Below are positions 53,092-61,170 of a stretch of DNA of 64,000 bases, piece by piece. The notes beneath the pieces are model-generated. The model did not search any database. It saw only the letters and a program-made list of their open reading frames with translations, and was not told the DNA's origin. The stretch comes from JBEIGE01 sp040382055 (GTDB taxonomy: Bacteria > Pseudomonadota > Gammaproteobacteria > Burkholderiales > Burkholderiaceae_C). Location of the stretch: contig JBEIGE010000002.1 in assembly GCA_040382055.1 (NCBI GenBank), forward strand, positions 124,001-188,000. The letters run 5' to 3'. Each line of letters starts with the position of its first letter. Positions within the stretch are counted from its first letter, which is position 1. The position numbers and the translations under genes were made by a program.

Positions 53092-54858
53092 TTAATCGTT
53101 CTCGTAAATATCCACGTCCTTGGTTTCCTTGATGAACAAGCCACCGATGACAACCGTCGCTCCGGCGATGATGATCGGATACCACAAGCCGTTGTACATA
53201 TTGCCGGTCTGCGCCACGATGGCAAAGGCAGTGGTAGGCAACAAGCCGCCAAACCAGCCGTTACCAATATGGTAGGGCAAGCTCATGGAGGTGTAACGGA
53301 TACGGGTGGGGAACATTTCCACCAGCATGGCAGCAATGGGGCCATACACCATGGTCACCAGCAGAACCAGGTAAGACAGAATGATGATGACCTTGACCTT
53401 GTCGAACTTGGCCATGTCCGCTTTGGCGGGGTACTTGGCTGCCTTGAGTGCTGCGCCCAGGTTGGCCGCCAGCAAGGTGTTGTTGACGGTCTTCTCGTTA
53501 CTCATGTCAGCCACGGCTTTTTTGGCGGCTTCGATGGCCTTTGGATCTTGTGGTTCCGCTGCGGTCACATCAGCCAGCTTGGCTTCGGCCTTGGCCTTGG
53601 CTTCAGCAATGTCTTCAGGGGTGTATTTCACCTTGACCAGCGTCTCACCCACCTTGATGGTGGCCGGTGTACCGGCAGGTGCTGCCACGTTGTCGTAGCT
53701 CACTGAGGCACTGGCCAGGCGCTGCTTGGCAATGTCACAGGAGCTGGTGAACTTCTTGGTGCCCGTGGGGTTGAACTGGAACGAGCACTCAGCAGGATCC
53801 GCAGTCACCACCACCTTGTTGGCAGCCTGAGCTGCAGCCAGATCCGGGTTGGCGGCTTTGGTCAGTGCTTCAAACACCGGAAAGTAGGTCAAGGCACCGA
53901 GCAAGCATCCGCCCAGAATGATCCACTTGCGTCCGACCTTGTCTGACAAGGCACCAAACACGATAAAGAAGGGTGTGCCGATGATCAGGGAAATGGCCAC
54001 CATGATGTTGGCTGTGGGTCCATCGACCTTGAGCGCCTGGGTCAGGAAGAACAGGGCGTAAAACTGACCCGAATACCAGATCACGGCCTGGCCGGCAGTC
54101 AGGCCAATCAGGGCCAAAATCACGATCTTCAGGTTTTTCCACTGACCAAAAGATTCAGACAACGGCGATTTGGAGGTTTTACCTTCAGCCTTCATCTTTG
54201 CAAAGGCCGGCGATTCGTTCATGCTCAAACGGATATAGACCGAAATCGCCAGCAGCAAAATGGAAACGATAAACGGAATGCGCCAGCCCCAATCGGCAAA
54301 GGCTTCTTCGCCAATGGCAGTACGTGTCCCCAGAATCACCATCAGGCTCAGGAACAGGCCCAGCGTGGCGGTAGTCTGAATCCAGGCCGTGTAAGCACCG
54401 CGCTTGCCGTGCGGTGCGTGTTCGGCAACGTAAGTTGCGGCACCACCGTACTCGCCGCCCAGAGCCAAGCCCTGCAACAGCCTCAAGATGATCAGGATGA
54501 TGGGTGCAGCCACGCCGATGCTGGCGTAGTTAGGCAGGATACCCACGATGAAAGTGGACAAACCCATGATCAGGATGGTCACCAAAAAGGTGTACTTGCG
54601 GCCGATCATGTCACCCAGGCGGCCAAAGAAAATGGCGCCAAAAGGGCGAACAATAAAACCGGCGGCAAATGCCAGCAGCGCGAAAATGAAGGCTGAGCCT
54701 TCGTCCAGACCGCTGAAGAACTGCTTGGCAATGATGGCTGCCAAGGAACCGTAGAGATAGAAGTCGTACCACTCGAAAACTGTGCCGAGCGACGAAGCGA
54801 AGATCACCTTCTTCTCTTCGGCGGACATCGGCCGGGGGGCTGGATGTGTTGTTGCCAT
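53092..54858 (-). CDS. MHS-type MFS transporter with a large loop between TM9 and TM10
   Basis: A 588-residue major facilitator protein of the metabolite:H+ symporter type (ProP/KgtP/ShiA relatives). Twelve transmembrane segments can be placed; the family motif GRLGDMIGRKYTF lies between TM2 and TM3. TM9 ends near 331 and TM10 begins near 487, leaving about 150 residues of hydrophilic sequence, predicted periplasmic. This loop holds two Cys (358 and 374) and a Lys/Ala-rich helical part. The start is ATG 54858 with GGAG 8 bases upstream. Substrate unknown (dicarboxylate or osmolyte possible). Two hairpins follow the stop. Confidence 0.87.
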   Translation of the reverse strand: MATTHPAPRPMSAEEKKVIFASSLGTVFEWYDFYLYGSLAAIIAKQFFSGLDEGSAFIFALLAFAAGFIVRPFGAIFFGRLGDMIGRKYTFLVTILIMGLSTFIVGILPNYASIGVAAPIILIILRLLQGLALGGEYGGAATYVAEHAPHGKRGAYTAWIQTTATLGLFLSLMVILGTRTAIGEEAFADWGWRIPFIVSILLLAISVYIRLSMNESPAFAKMKAEGKTSKSPLSESFGQWKNLKIVILALIGLTAGQAVIWYSGQFYALFFLTQALKVDGPTANIMVAISLIIGTPFFIVFGALSDKVGRKWIILGGCLLGALTYFPVFEALTKAANPDLAAAQAANKVVVTADPAECSFQFNPTGTKKFTSSCDIAKQRLASASVSYDNVAAPAGTPATIKVGETLVKVKYTPEDIAEAKAKAEAKLADVTAAEPQDPKAIEAAKKAVADMSNEKTVNNTLLAANLGAALKAAKYPAKADMAKFDKVKVIIILSYLVLLVTMVYGPIAAMLVEMFPTRIRYTSMSLPYHIGNGWFGGLLPTTAFAIVAQTGNMYNGLWYPIIIAGATVVIGGLFIKETKDVDIYEND

Positions 54859-55000
54859 AGTTATGTCTCCAAAATAAACCACCTCAACATAGAGGCTGGG
54901 TTGGATTTTTGGGGACGGCACTGACCCTGTTCTGACGTGAAACCAACACGAACTGACAACCTAGGTGGCAACCCTCGCCACTCTTTTCATCAGATGAAAA

Positions 55001-55657
55001 TTAGCGCTGCCGGACGATGCCGACCGGGATCGAAGACGCTTCGCTCCATTGCGGGCCGTCAAACCAGGCGTGACCCGTCAGGTAGTCGCGCAACATGGGC
55101 AAGGCATCAAGGCCCCAGAACAGCTTGTCATCGACCGCAAAAGCTGGCACGCCGAATACGCCCGCTTCAATAGCGGTATCGGTTGACTGCTTGAGCAGCG
55201 CTTTGACCTCAAGGCTGTTGACGTCCTGGCTTGGCGAGAGCAATTCAGTCAGGGCCTGCAGTCGGTCAGCATCCAGCGGATGCAGCCCACCTCGCCAGAC
55301 GTGCCGCAGCAGGGTTTCGCAGACGTAACGGTTGGGATTACCCTGATTCGCACAGGCCACCGCCAAACGCAAGAGCGGCAGCGGACTAAACGGATGCACC
55401 GCCGGCATTTGCAACTCCACCTGCTGGTGTTGCGCCAGCCACAGCACCTGACGGTAAGTCCAATCGCGCTTGGCGGCAATCTCGGCGGGGCCGAGTTGTC
55501 CATGGTGCTTGAGAATGGCCCCCAGCAAGACCGGCTTGTACACCACCGAGTAACTCAAGCCCTGCAAGGCTTGGGGTAGCTTTTCGAACGCCAGATAGGC
55601 GTAGGGAGAAATAAAGTCCAGATAAAAGGTGATGCGCTTCACGGCTGTGGCCCTCAT
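55001..55657 (-). CDS. 2-hydroxychromene-2-carboxylate isomerase family (DsbA-like, GST kappa)
   Basis: A 218-residue thioredoxin-fold protein with the family opening ITFYLDFISPYAYLAFEKLP, and FGVPAFAVDDKLFWGLDALP near the C-terminus. Members isomerise naphthalene-pathway intermediates with glutathione, or have unknown roles. The Ser of the SPY motif is the expected catalytic residue. It overlaps the DUF1289 gene by 4 bases at the end of the leucine-degradation-like operon; its role there is not clear. Confidence 0.9.
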   Translation of the reverse strand: MRATAVKRITFYLDFISPYAYLAFEKLPQALQGLSYSVVYKPVLLGAILKHHGQLGPAEIAAKRDWTYRQVLWLAQHQQVELQMPAVHPFSPLPLLRLAVACANQGNPNRYVCETLLRHVWRGGLHPLDADRLQALTELLSPSQDVNSLEVKALLKQSTDTAIEAGVFGVPAFAVDDKLFWGLDALPMLRDYLTGHAWFDGPQWSEASSIPVGIVRQR

Positions 55658-55905
55658 CGGATGTTTGGTGTGGTTTGCATGGCGCTTTTTTCAGCACGCA
55701 GTTCAATCTGTTGCCAGACCAGCCGCTTGTCATCATCGGTCATCGCTGACCAGGCTGCAATTTCATCGAGCGTTCTGAAGCAGCCCTGGCATAAGCGACT
55801 GGCGGGGCTCATGGTGCACACGGACAGACAGGGTGATGGAACATTTTGGCTAAAACCCCTTGCGTGTGCTGATTTATCTGCCATTGAATTGATAGCACGC
55901 ATCAT
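55654..55905 (-). CDS. DUF1289 domain protein
   Basis: An 83-residue protein with the DUF1289 Cys pattern SPCLSVCTMSPASRLCQGC, followed by FRTLDEIAAWSAM. The four Cys suggest a metal site, perhaps Fe-S or zinc. Function unknown. Overlaps of 4 bases on both sides show tight co-expression with the HMG-CoA lyase and isomerase genes. Confidence 0.9.
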   Translation of the reverse strand: MMRAINSMADKSAHARGFSQNVPSPCLSVCTMSPASRLCQGCFRTLDEIAAWSAMTDDDKRLVWQQIELRAEKSAMQTTPNIR

Positions 55906-56810
55906 GAAATCCGCTTGTTTGAAAGGGCTGTTGCAGCGCGTGAACCCGTCTTGCGCTGCAGGTGCTCACTGATGAACAGGCCGGCATCCATCAAGCGGTC
56001 GAGGTCAACGCCGGTTTCTATGCCCATGCCCTGCAGCATGTAGACCACATCTTCGGTGGCTACATTGCCCGTGGCACCCTTGGCATATGGGCAACCACCC
56101 AGGCCAGCCACGGACGCATGAAAACGAAAAACCCCCATGTGCAAACATTCCAGGGTGTTGGCCAGCGCCATGCCGTAGGTGTCATGGAAATGACCGGCCA
56201 CATCCGCGACACCGAAGTGCTTGAGAGTTGCTTCCATGGCGCGGCGAACTTTCAGGGGCGTACCCACGCCTATGGTGTCGGCCACATCAATGCACTGCAC
56301 GCCGATGTCTTTCATGCGGCGCGCCAGGTCGTCCACCCGCTGCGGCGCGATGTCGCCTTCATAAGGGCAACCCACCGTGCACGACATGGCACCGCGCACG
56401 GTGATGCCTGCCGCGCGTGCCGCCTGGACCACCGGCGCAAAGCGTTCTATGCTTTGCGCAATAGAGCAGTTGATGTTCTTCTGACTAAACGCCTCACTGG
56501 CAGCGCCGAACACCAGAATCTCATCGGGCCGGCTTTGCAATGCAGCTTCAAAGCCTTTGAGATTGGGGGTAAGCACCGAATAGCGCACGCCCGGGATGCG
56601 AGAAATACCCGCCATCACCTCGGCGTTATCGGCCATCTGCGGCACCCATTTGGGACTGACAAAGCTGGTCACCTCGATTTCTTTGAGACCGGCAGCCTGC
56701 AGGCGATGGACCAGCGCGATCTTGATCGCCGCTGGCACCAGCGATTTTTCGTTTTGCAGACCATCCCGTGGGCCTACCTCCAGCAACTTGACACGCGTTG
56801 GCAGACTCAT
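55902..56810 (-). CDS. mvaB: Hydroxymethylglutaryl-CoA lyase
   Basis: It splits HMG-CoA into acetoacetate and acetyl-CoA, the last step of leucine breakdown. The 302 residues show LLEVGPRDGLQNE, the metal His in GHFHDTYGMA and the active-site loop GLGGCPYAKGATGNVATED with the catalytic Cys. It is in one operon with methylcrotonyl-CoA carboxylase subunits, matching the pathway. Confidence 0.95.
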   Translation of the reverse strand: MSLPTRVKLLEVGPRDGLQNEKSLVPAAIKIALVHRLQAAGLKEIEVTSFVSPKWVPQMADNAEVMAGISRIPGVRYSVLTPNLKGFEAALQSRPDEILVFGAASEAFSQKNINCSIAQSIERFAPVVQAARAAGITVRGAMSCTVGCPYEGDIAPQRVDDLARRMKDIGVQCIDVADTIGVGTPLKVRRAMEATLKHFGVADVAGHFHDTYGMALANTLECLHMGVFRFHASVAGLGGCPYAKGATGNVATEDVVYMLQGMGIETGVDLDRLMDAGLFISEHLQRKTGSRAATALSNKRIS

Positions 56811-57744
56811 CAGTAGCCTCGACTCAAATCGACAACACCAGCAATCGCCTGACCACGCTGCAGTGCGCGGATTTTTCCGGCAATCTGGACAATGCTTTCA
56901 CTGCGCAGGGTCCGGGCAGAAGTGTGCGGTGTGATGGTAATTTTTGGATGGCTCCAAAAGGCGTGCGTTTTGGGCAGAGGCTCGGTGCGGAACACATCCA
57001 GCGTTGCTCCGGCCAAATGGCCGCTCTCGAGAGCAGCCAACAAATCATCGTCCACCAGATGGGCTCCGCGTGCCACGTTGATGACATAGCCACCCTGGCG
57101 CATTAGGCCAAGATTGCGGGCATTCAGGATGTTTTCGGTGTCGGGCGTCAAGGGCAGCAGACACACCAGGACGCGGCTTGCAGCCAAAAAGCGTCGAGCT
57201 GCGCCTGGCCTGAAAAACAGTGCACACCGGCCAGGTTCTTGGGTGAACGGCTCCAGCCATTGACCGGGAAATCAAACTGCGCCACCGCCTTGGCCACGCG
57301 CTCGCCCAGCAACCCCAGCCCCAAAATACCCACCGGGAAATCGCTACGGTTGTGGGGCTTGCGGAAAGACCATTTTCCGCTGTGCATATCGGCCTCGTAG
57401 GCCTCAAACTCACGGAAATGTCTGATCAGGTAGTGGCACACGTATTCGGCCATTTGAATCGCCATGCCCGCATCTTCCAGTCGGACAAGCTGCGTTGAGG
57501 GTGCGATCTGCAACTTGAGCAAGGCATCTACACCAGCGCCGATGTTGAAAAGTGCCTTGAGCTGCGGCTGCTCATTGAGAAACTGCTGGGGAGGTGCCCA
57601 CACCACCGCGTAGTCGGCCGGGGCAGCACCCGGCGTCCAGATTTCAACCCGCGAACCCGGCAAGGCCTCCTGCAGGCCGGTCAGCCAGGGCTCGGGTTTG
57701 GTGTCGGTGCAGCAAAAACTGATCAGCATGTCAGCCTTATTCAT
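56810..57744 (-). pseudogene. ghrA: GhrA-type 2-hydroxyacid dehydrogenase, frameshifted
   Basis: A glyoxylate/hydroxypyruvate reductase A homologue. The first part (from ATG 57744, MNKADMLISFCC) includes the NAD motif VGILGLGLLGERVA. The second part, in another frame, includes VLVCLLPLTPDTENIL, NVARGAHLVDDDLL and the catalytic His in PHTSART. The two join if one T is added to the T5 run at 57186-57190, restoring FLAASRVLVCLLP. The gene is either freshly broken, repaired by slippage, or misread at the homopolymer. It overlaps the carboxylase alpha stop by 8 bases. Confidence 0.87.
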
Positions 57745-59860
57745 TCGAGACTTTGAGTTTAAGGAGTTCAGCGCCTTCGGTAACCTGATCGCCAGGCGCA
57801 TACATCAGTTCAGTGACCACGCCGTCTGCCGGCGCTGCAATGGTGTGCTCCATTTTCATGGCCTCCAGCACCGCGAGTGGCTGACCACGTTTGACGAGAT
57901 CACCCGCTTTGACCGCGAAAGAAACCACCTTGCCGGGCATGGGTGCCGTCAGGCGACCGCCCTCAGACTGCGCATCACCCGCATGGATGAGTGTGTCAAC
58001 AGCTACGATTTGTGTAGCGCCATGCACACTGAATACCTGCGCCAAAGGGCCATTTTTATACACATTCACCAAACTTCGCTGCGCACCCAAGTGCACATCC
58101 AGGGCGTGGCCTTGTGCGGTCCATTGCAGCGGATAGGTCTGCCCGTCTATGGTCAGCGCCATGGCGCCACTGCGCAAGGTCTGCAACATCGCAGTGTGTG
58201 CCTGGCCGGCGTATTCGAGGGCAAAGCTGCGCAGCTGCACGCCGTGGGACTTCCAGCCATCGCGCCGCGCCCAGGGGTCTTGCCAGCCACGCGCATCCGA
58301 TGGCTCGGCCAGGCGTTCGCCAGCCTGCAAGGTGTGGGCGATCAAAGCAGCTGTCGCCAGCGGCAAGCCCACTCTGTCCTGGTGAAACAAGGCGTCTGCC
58401 TCGCGCGCAATCAATGCCGTGTCCAGCTGTGCCGCAGCAAATGAGGTACTGGTGGTCACATGGCGTAAAAACTGAACGTTCGTTGCCAGCCCCACGATGT
58501 GCGTTTGCGCCAGCGCAGCGTCCAGCCTGGCCAGCGCCTCCTCGCGGGTAGCGCCATGCACGATGAGTTTGGCCACCATCGAGTCGTAGAACGGGCTGAT
58601 CGCATCACCCTCACGCACGCCCGAGTCCACACGCACGCCGCGCTCTTCCCGCTCAAATGCCACATGGGGCGGCAAGCCATAAACCTGCAAGGAGCCGGTG
58701 GCAGGCAGAAAGTTGTTGTCGGGGTTCTCGGCACAAATGCGGGCCTCGATGGCATGGCCGTGTATCTGCAACTGGTCCTGTCGCAACGGCAGTGGCTCGC
58801 CACTGGCCACACGCAACTGCCACTCCACCAGGTCCACCCCGGTGATGGCCTCGGTCACTGGGTGTTCCACCTGCAGGCGGGTGTTCATCTCCATGAAGTA
58901 GAACCTGGCCCCCACGCTCTGCCGCTGCGCTGGATCGCTGCCCCCCAGGGGGGCCGTTTCGCCTTGGGGCGGCCCGGCGGCGAAACCTTCATCGGCCCCC
59001 TCCAAGCCATAACCACCGGGCTGCTCGACGATGAACTCCACCGTCCCTGCGCCTACGTAGTTCACCGCACGCGCAGCTTCCACGGCGGCTTGGCCCATTT
59101 GGGCACGCAGTGCAGGCGTCATGCCAGGCGCAGGCGCTTCTTCCAGCACCTTCTGGTGGCGGCGCTGCACCGAGCAGTCACGCTCGAAGAGGTAGACATA
59201 GTTGCCTTGGGTGTCACCGAACACCTGAATCTCGATGTGTCGCGGGCGCTGCACATATTTTTCAATCAGCACGGCGTCATCGCCAAAACTGTTGATGGCT
59301 TCACGCTTGCAGGACGCGAGCGCTGCAGCAAAGTCCTCTGTCTTGTCGACCGCGCGCATGCCCTTGCCTCCGCCGCCAGCACTGGCCTTGATGAGCACGG
59401 GGTAACCGATGCGGTCCGCCTCACGCTGCAAGAGTGCGGCATCCTGGTCCTTGCCGTGGTAACCGGGCACCAGGGGCACGCCGGCTTGTTCCATCAGTTG
59501 CTTGGACTGTGCCTTCAGGCCCATGGCCTGGATGGCGCTGGCCGGGGGTCCGATAAAGACCAATCCAGCAGCGGCGCATGCGTTGGCGAACTGTTCGTTT
59601 TCACTCAGAAAACCGTAGCCGGGGTGAATCGCCTGCGCGCCGGTCGCCTTGGCTGCGTCGATGATCCGCTCCCACCGCAGGTAGCTGTCCTTGGGCGCGC
59701 TGCCCCCGATGTGTACCGCCTCATCGCACGCCGCCACATGCTTGGCATGCGCATCTGCATCAGAATAAACCGCGACAGTTTTAATGGCTAATCGCGCGGC
59801 AGTGGCAGCCACCCGGCAGGCAATTTCTCCGCGATTGGCGATAAGGATTTTGCTAAACAT
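57737..59860 (-). CDS. Biotin-dependent acyl-CoA carboxylase alpha subunit (methylcrotonyl-CoA type)
   Basis: A 707-residue protein with biotin carboxylase (starting FSKILIANRGEIACRV; ATP loop KASAGGGGKGMRAV; FMEMNTRLQVEHPVTE), a linker domain and a C-terminal biotinyl domain with the Lys in LEAMKMEHT. Pathway context points to 3-methylcrotonyl-CoA carboxylase for leucine breakdown. It is about 35 residues longer than usual. The extra stretch (about residues 286-316, including EGFAAGPPQGETAPLGGSD) is coded by a GC-rich repeat inserted in frame just before GARFYFMEMNT. Activity probably survives, as the insert sits in a surface loop (inference). Confidence 0.92.
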   Translation of the reverse strand: MFSKILIANRGEIACRVAATAARLAIKTVAVYSDADAHAKHVAACDEAVHIGGSAPKDSYLRWERIIDAAKATGAQAIHPGYGFLSENEQFANACAAAGLVFIGPPASAIQAMGLKAQSKQLMEQAGVPLVPGYHGKDQDAALLQREADRIGYPVLIKASAGGGGKGMRAVDKTEDFAAALASCKREAINSFGDDAVLIEKYVQRPRHIEIQVFGDTQGNYVYLFERDCSVQRRHQKVLEEAPAPGMTPALRAQMGQAAVEAARAVNYVGAGTVEFIVEQPGGYGLEGADEGFAAGPPQGETAPLGGSDPAQRQSVGARFYFMEMNTRLQVEHPVTEAITGVDLVEWQLRVASGEPLPLRQDQLQIHGHAIEARICAENPDNNFLPATGSLQVYGLPPHVAFEREERGVRVDSGVREGDAISPFYDSMVAKLIVHGATREEALARLDAALAQTHIVGLATNVQFLRHVTTSTSFAAAQLDTALIAREADALFHQDRVGLPLATAALIAHTLQAGERLAEPSDARGWQDPWARRDGWKSHGVQLRSFALEYAGQAHTAMLQTLRSGAMALTIDGQTYPLQWTAQGHALDVHLGAQRSLVNVYKNGPLAQVFSVHGATQIVAVDTLIHAGDAQSEGGRLTAPMPGKVVSFAVKAGDLVKRGQPLAVLEAMKMEHTIAAPADGVVTELMYAPGDQVTEGAELLKLKVSNE
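58923..58990. repeat. GC-rich interspersed palindromic repeat inside the carboxylase alpha gene
   Basis: A segment with CTGCCCCCCAGGGGGGCCG, then TTTCGCCTTGGGGCGGCCC and GGCGGCGAAACC, showing nested palindromes. I recognise it as a type of repeat widespread in Comamonadaceae intergenic regions. Here it keeps the frame open and adds roughly 23-35 residues. No second copy was noticed in the window. Confidence 0.65.
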
Positions 59861-59976
59861 GTGATGCTCGATGGTTGGTTATTCGGGAGCTGGTGTGGTA
59901 ACCGCGACATATTTCCTTTGACACAACAAATCCCGTTGAATGGTGGAAGCCAGCGCTGACAAACTGACACCATAGC

Positions 59977-61152
59977 TCATTTGCCACTCCACACCACGTC
60001 GTTATCCACCGCGTAAAGCTTGCAGTTCACCCCATAGCGCTGGCAATTGCCCAAAGCACGTCCGACCGCATAGTCACCTGTATAGGAGCCCCACCCGCCC
60101 TTGTCACTCACTGCGAATGCGCGCGGTAACGGCAGGCTCAAGAATTTGAGGTAATTGCCCTGGTTTTGAGTACTCAACGGTACTTTGGCCGCGTCCTGAA
60201 TATCCGCGAATCCGCTGGATGCAGGTCGGACCACAATGCCGGGTCGCGTGAAGCCTGCGCGATTCAGGAAGTCCTCGACCACCGGCAACCAATGGTCCAT
60301 GTCTGCATTCAGCCCGTTATGCCCATCGACGCCAGAGGGTCCAAATGCCGTGAACTCCGCCTTGCCCCCGCCAGCTACCCAGGCCTTATGCCATGTCCGC
60401 GGCACCTCCGGCCCCCAGTATTTGTCGTTCTGCCAATACATCCACAAGGTGGGCACTCTGGCCTGTTTGGCAATGCTGCCCCAGTAAGTTTCGAGCGCCT
60501 GGGGACGGCATGGGTTACCTGGCTTTGACTCGGGATCGCCGCCCGTGCCACCGGAAAAGTTGATGCCCGCCGCCAATCCTTCAGGCGCGCGTCCGACCGT
60601 CGCTACGGTGGTCAATCCTCCCACCGACTGACCCGCAACCACCCAGCGACTTGCGTCCACATAGGGCAAGGTTTTGGCGAACTCAACGGTAGCCAACACC
60701 TGGTCTGAGGCAGCCACCGACATGGCTTCAACTTGCAAGCTATTGCAGTTACCGGAATACTCAGGATCGAAGTCGCCATAGGTTTCCCAGTAGCCGATGC
60801 GGGTTGGCGCCAGTACCACAAAGCCCTTGCCAACAAAATAACGTGCCGCAGCCTCTGGCCTATTGCGTCCTTGTGCAGCGCGCCTGGCGCTCACCGCACG
60901 CCCATGATTGAAGACCAACAATGGGTAGGGCCCCTCACCTGCCGGGCGGTAAATGGTGACTGCAATGTTTTTGGTATCTTGCCGGCCATACATGTCCTTG
61001 ACCGTGGCCGGTATGCGCACGATCTCTTCACGCAGGTCCCTGGCCAGCACCTCTGCCGGTGCCGGCGACGTTTGTGCCCACGCAGCAGGCCCACTGGCCA
61101 GCGCCAGGGCCAGGGCCAGCACGCTCATTCTTATAGACAGATTGATCAACAC
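59977..61152 (-). CDS. Secreted alpha/beta hydrolase (dienelactone-hydrolase-like)
   Basis: A 391-residue protein with a signal peptide (VLALALALASGPAAWAQ) and an alpha/beta-hydrolase core: nucleophile elbow GQSVGG, Asp in MYWQNDKYW and His in GVDGHNGLN. The C-terminal 90 residues form an extra domain. The substrate is unknown (esters or polyesters are possible). It lies between the two carboxylase subunit genes on the same strand, although it is periplasmic and unrelated to leucine breakdown, so it looks like an insertion into the operon. Confidence 0.83.
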   Translation of the reverse strand: MLINLSIRMSVLALALALASGPAAWAQTSPAPAEVLARDLREEIVRIPATVKDMYGRQDTKNIAVTIYRPAGEGPYPLLVFNHGRAVSARRAAQGRNRPEAAARYFVGKGFVVLAPTRIGYWETYGDFDPEYSGNCNSLQVEAMSVAASDQVLATVEFAKTLPYVDASRWVVAGQSVGGLTTVATVGRAPEGLAAGINFSGGTGGDPESKPGNPCRPQALETYWGSIAKQARVPTLWMYWQNDKYWGPEVPRTWHKAWVAGGGKAEFTAFGPSGVDGHNGLNADMDHWLPVVEDFLNRAGFTRPGIVVRPASSGFADIQDAAKVPLSTQNQGNYLKFLSLPLPRAFAVSDKGGWGSYTGDYAVGRALGNCQRYGVNCKLYAVDNDVVWSGK

Positions 61153-61170
61153 TGCAGCTCCCCCCGTAGT

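Noticed and set aside
58499..59791. 430-codon plus-strand open frame opposite the carboxylase alpha gene
   Set aside because: Antisense to a conserved biotin carboxylase; no signature, and it reads through the GC-rich repeat.
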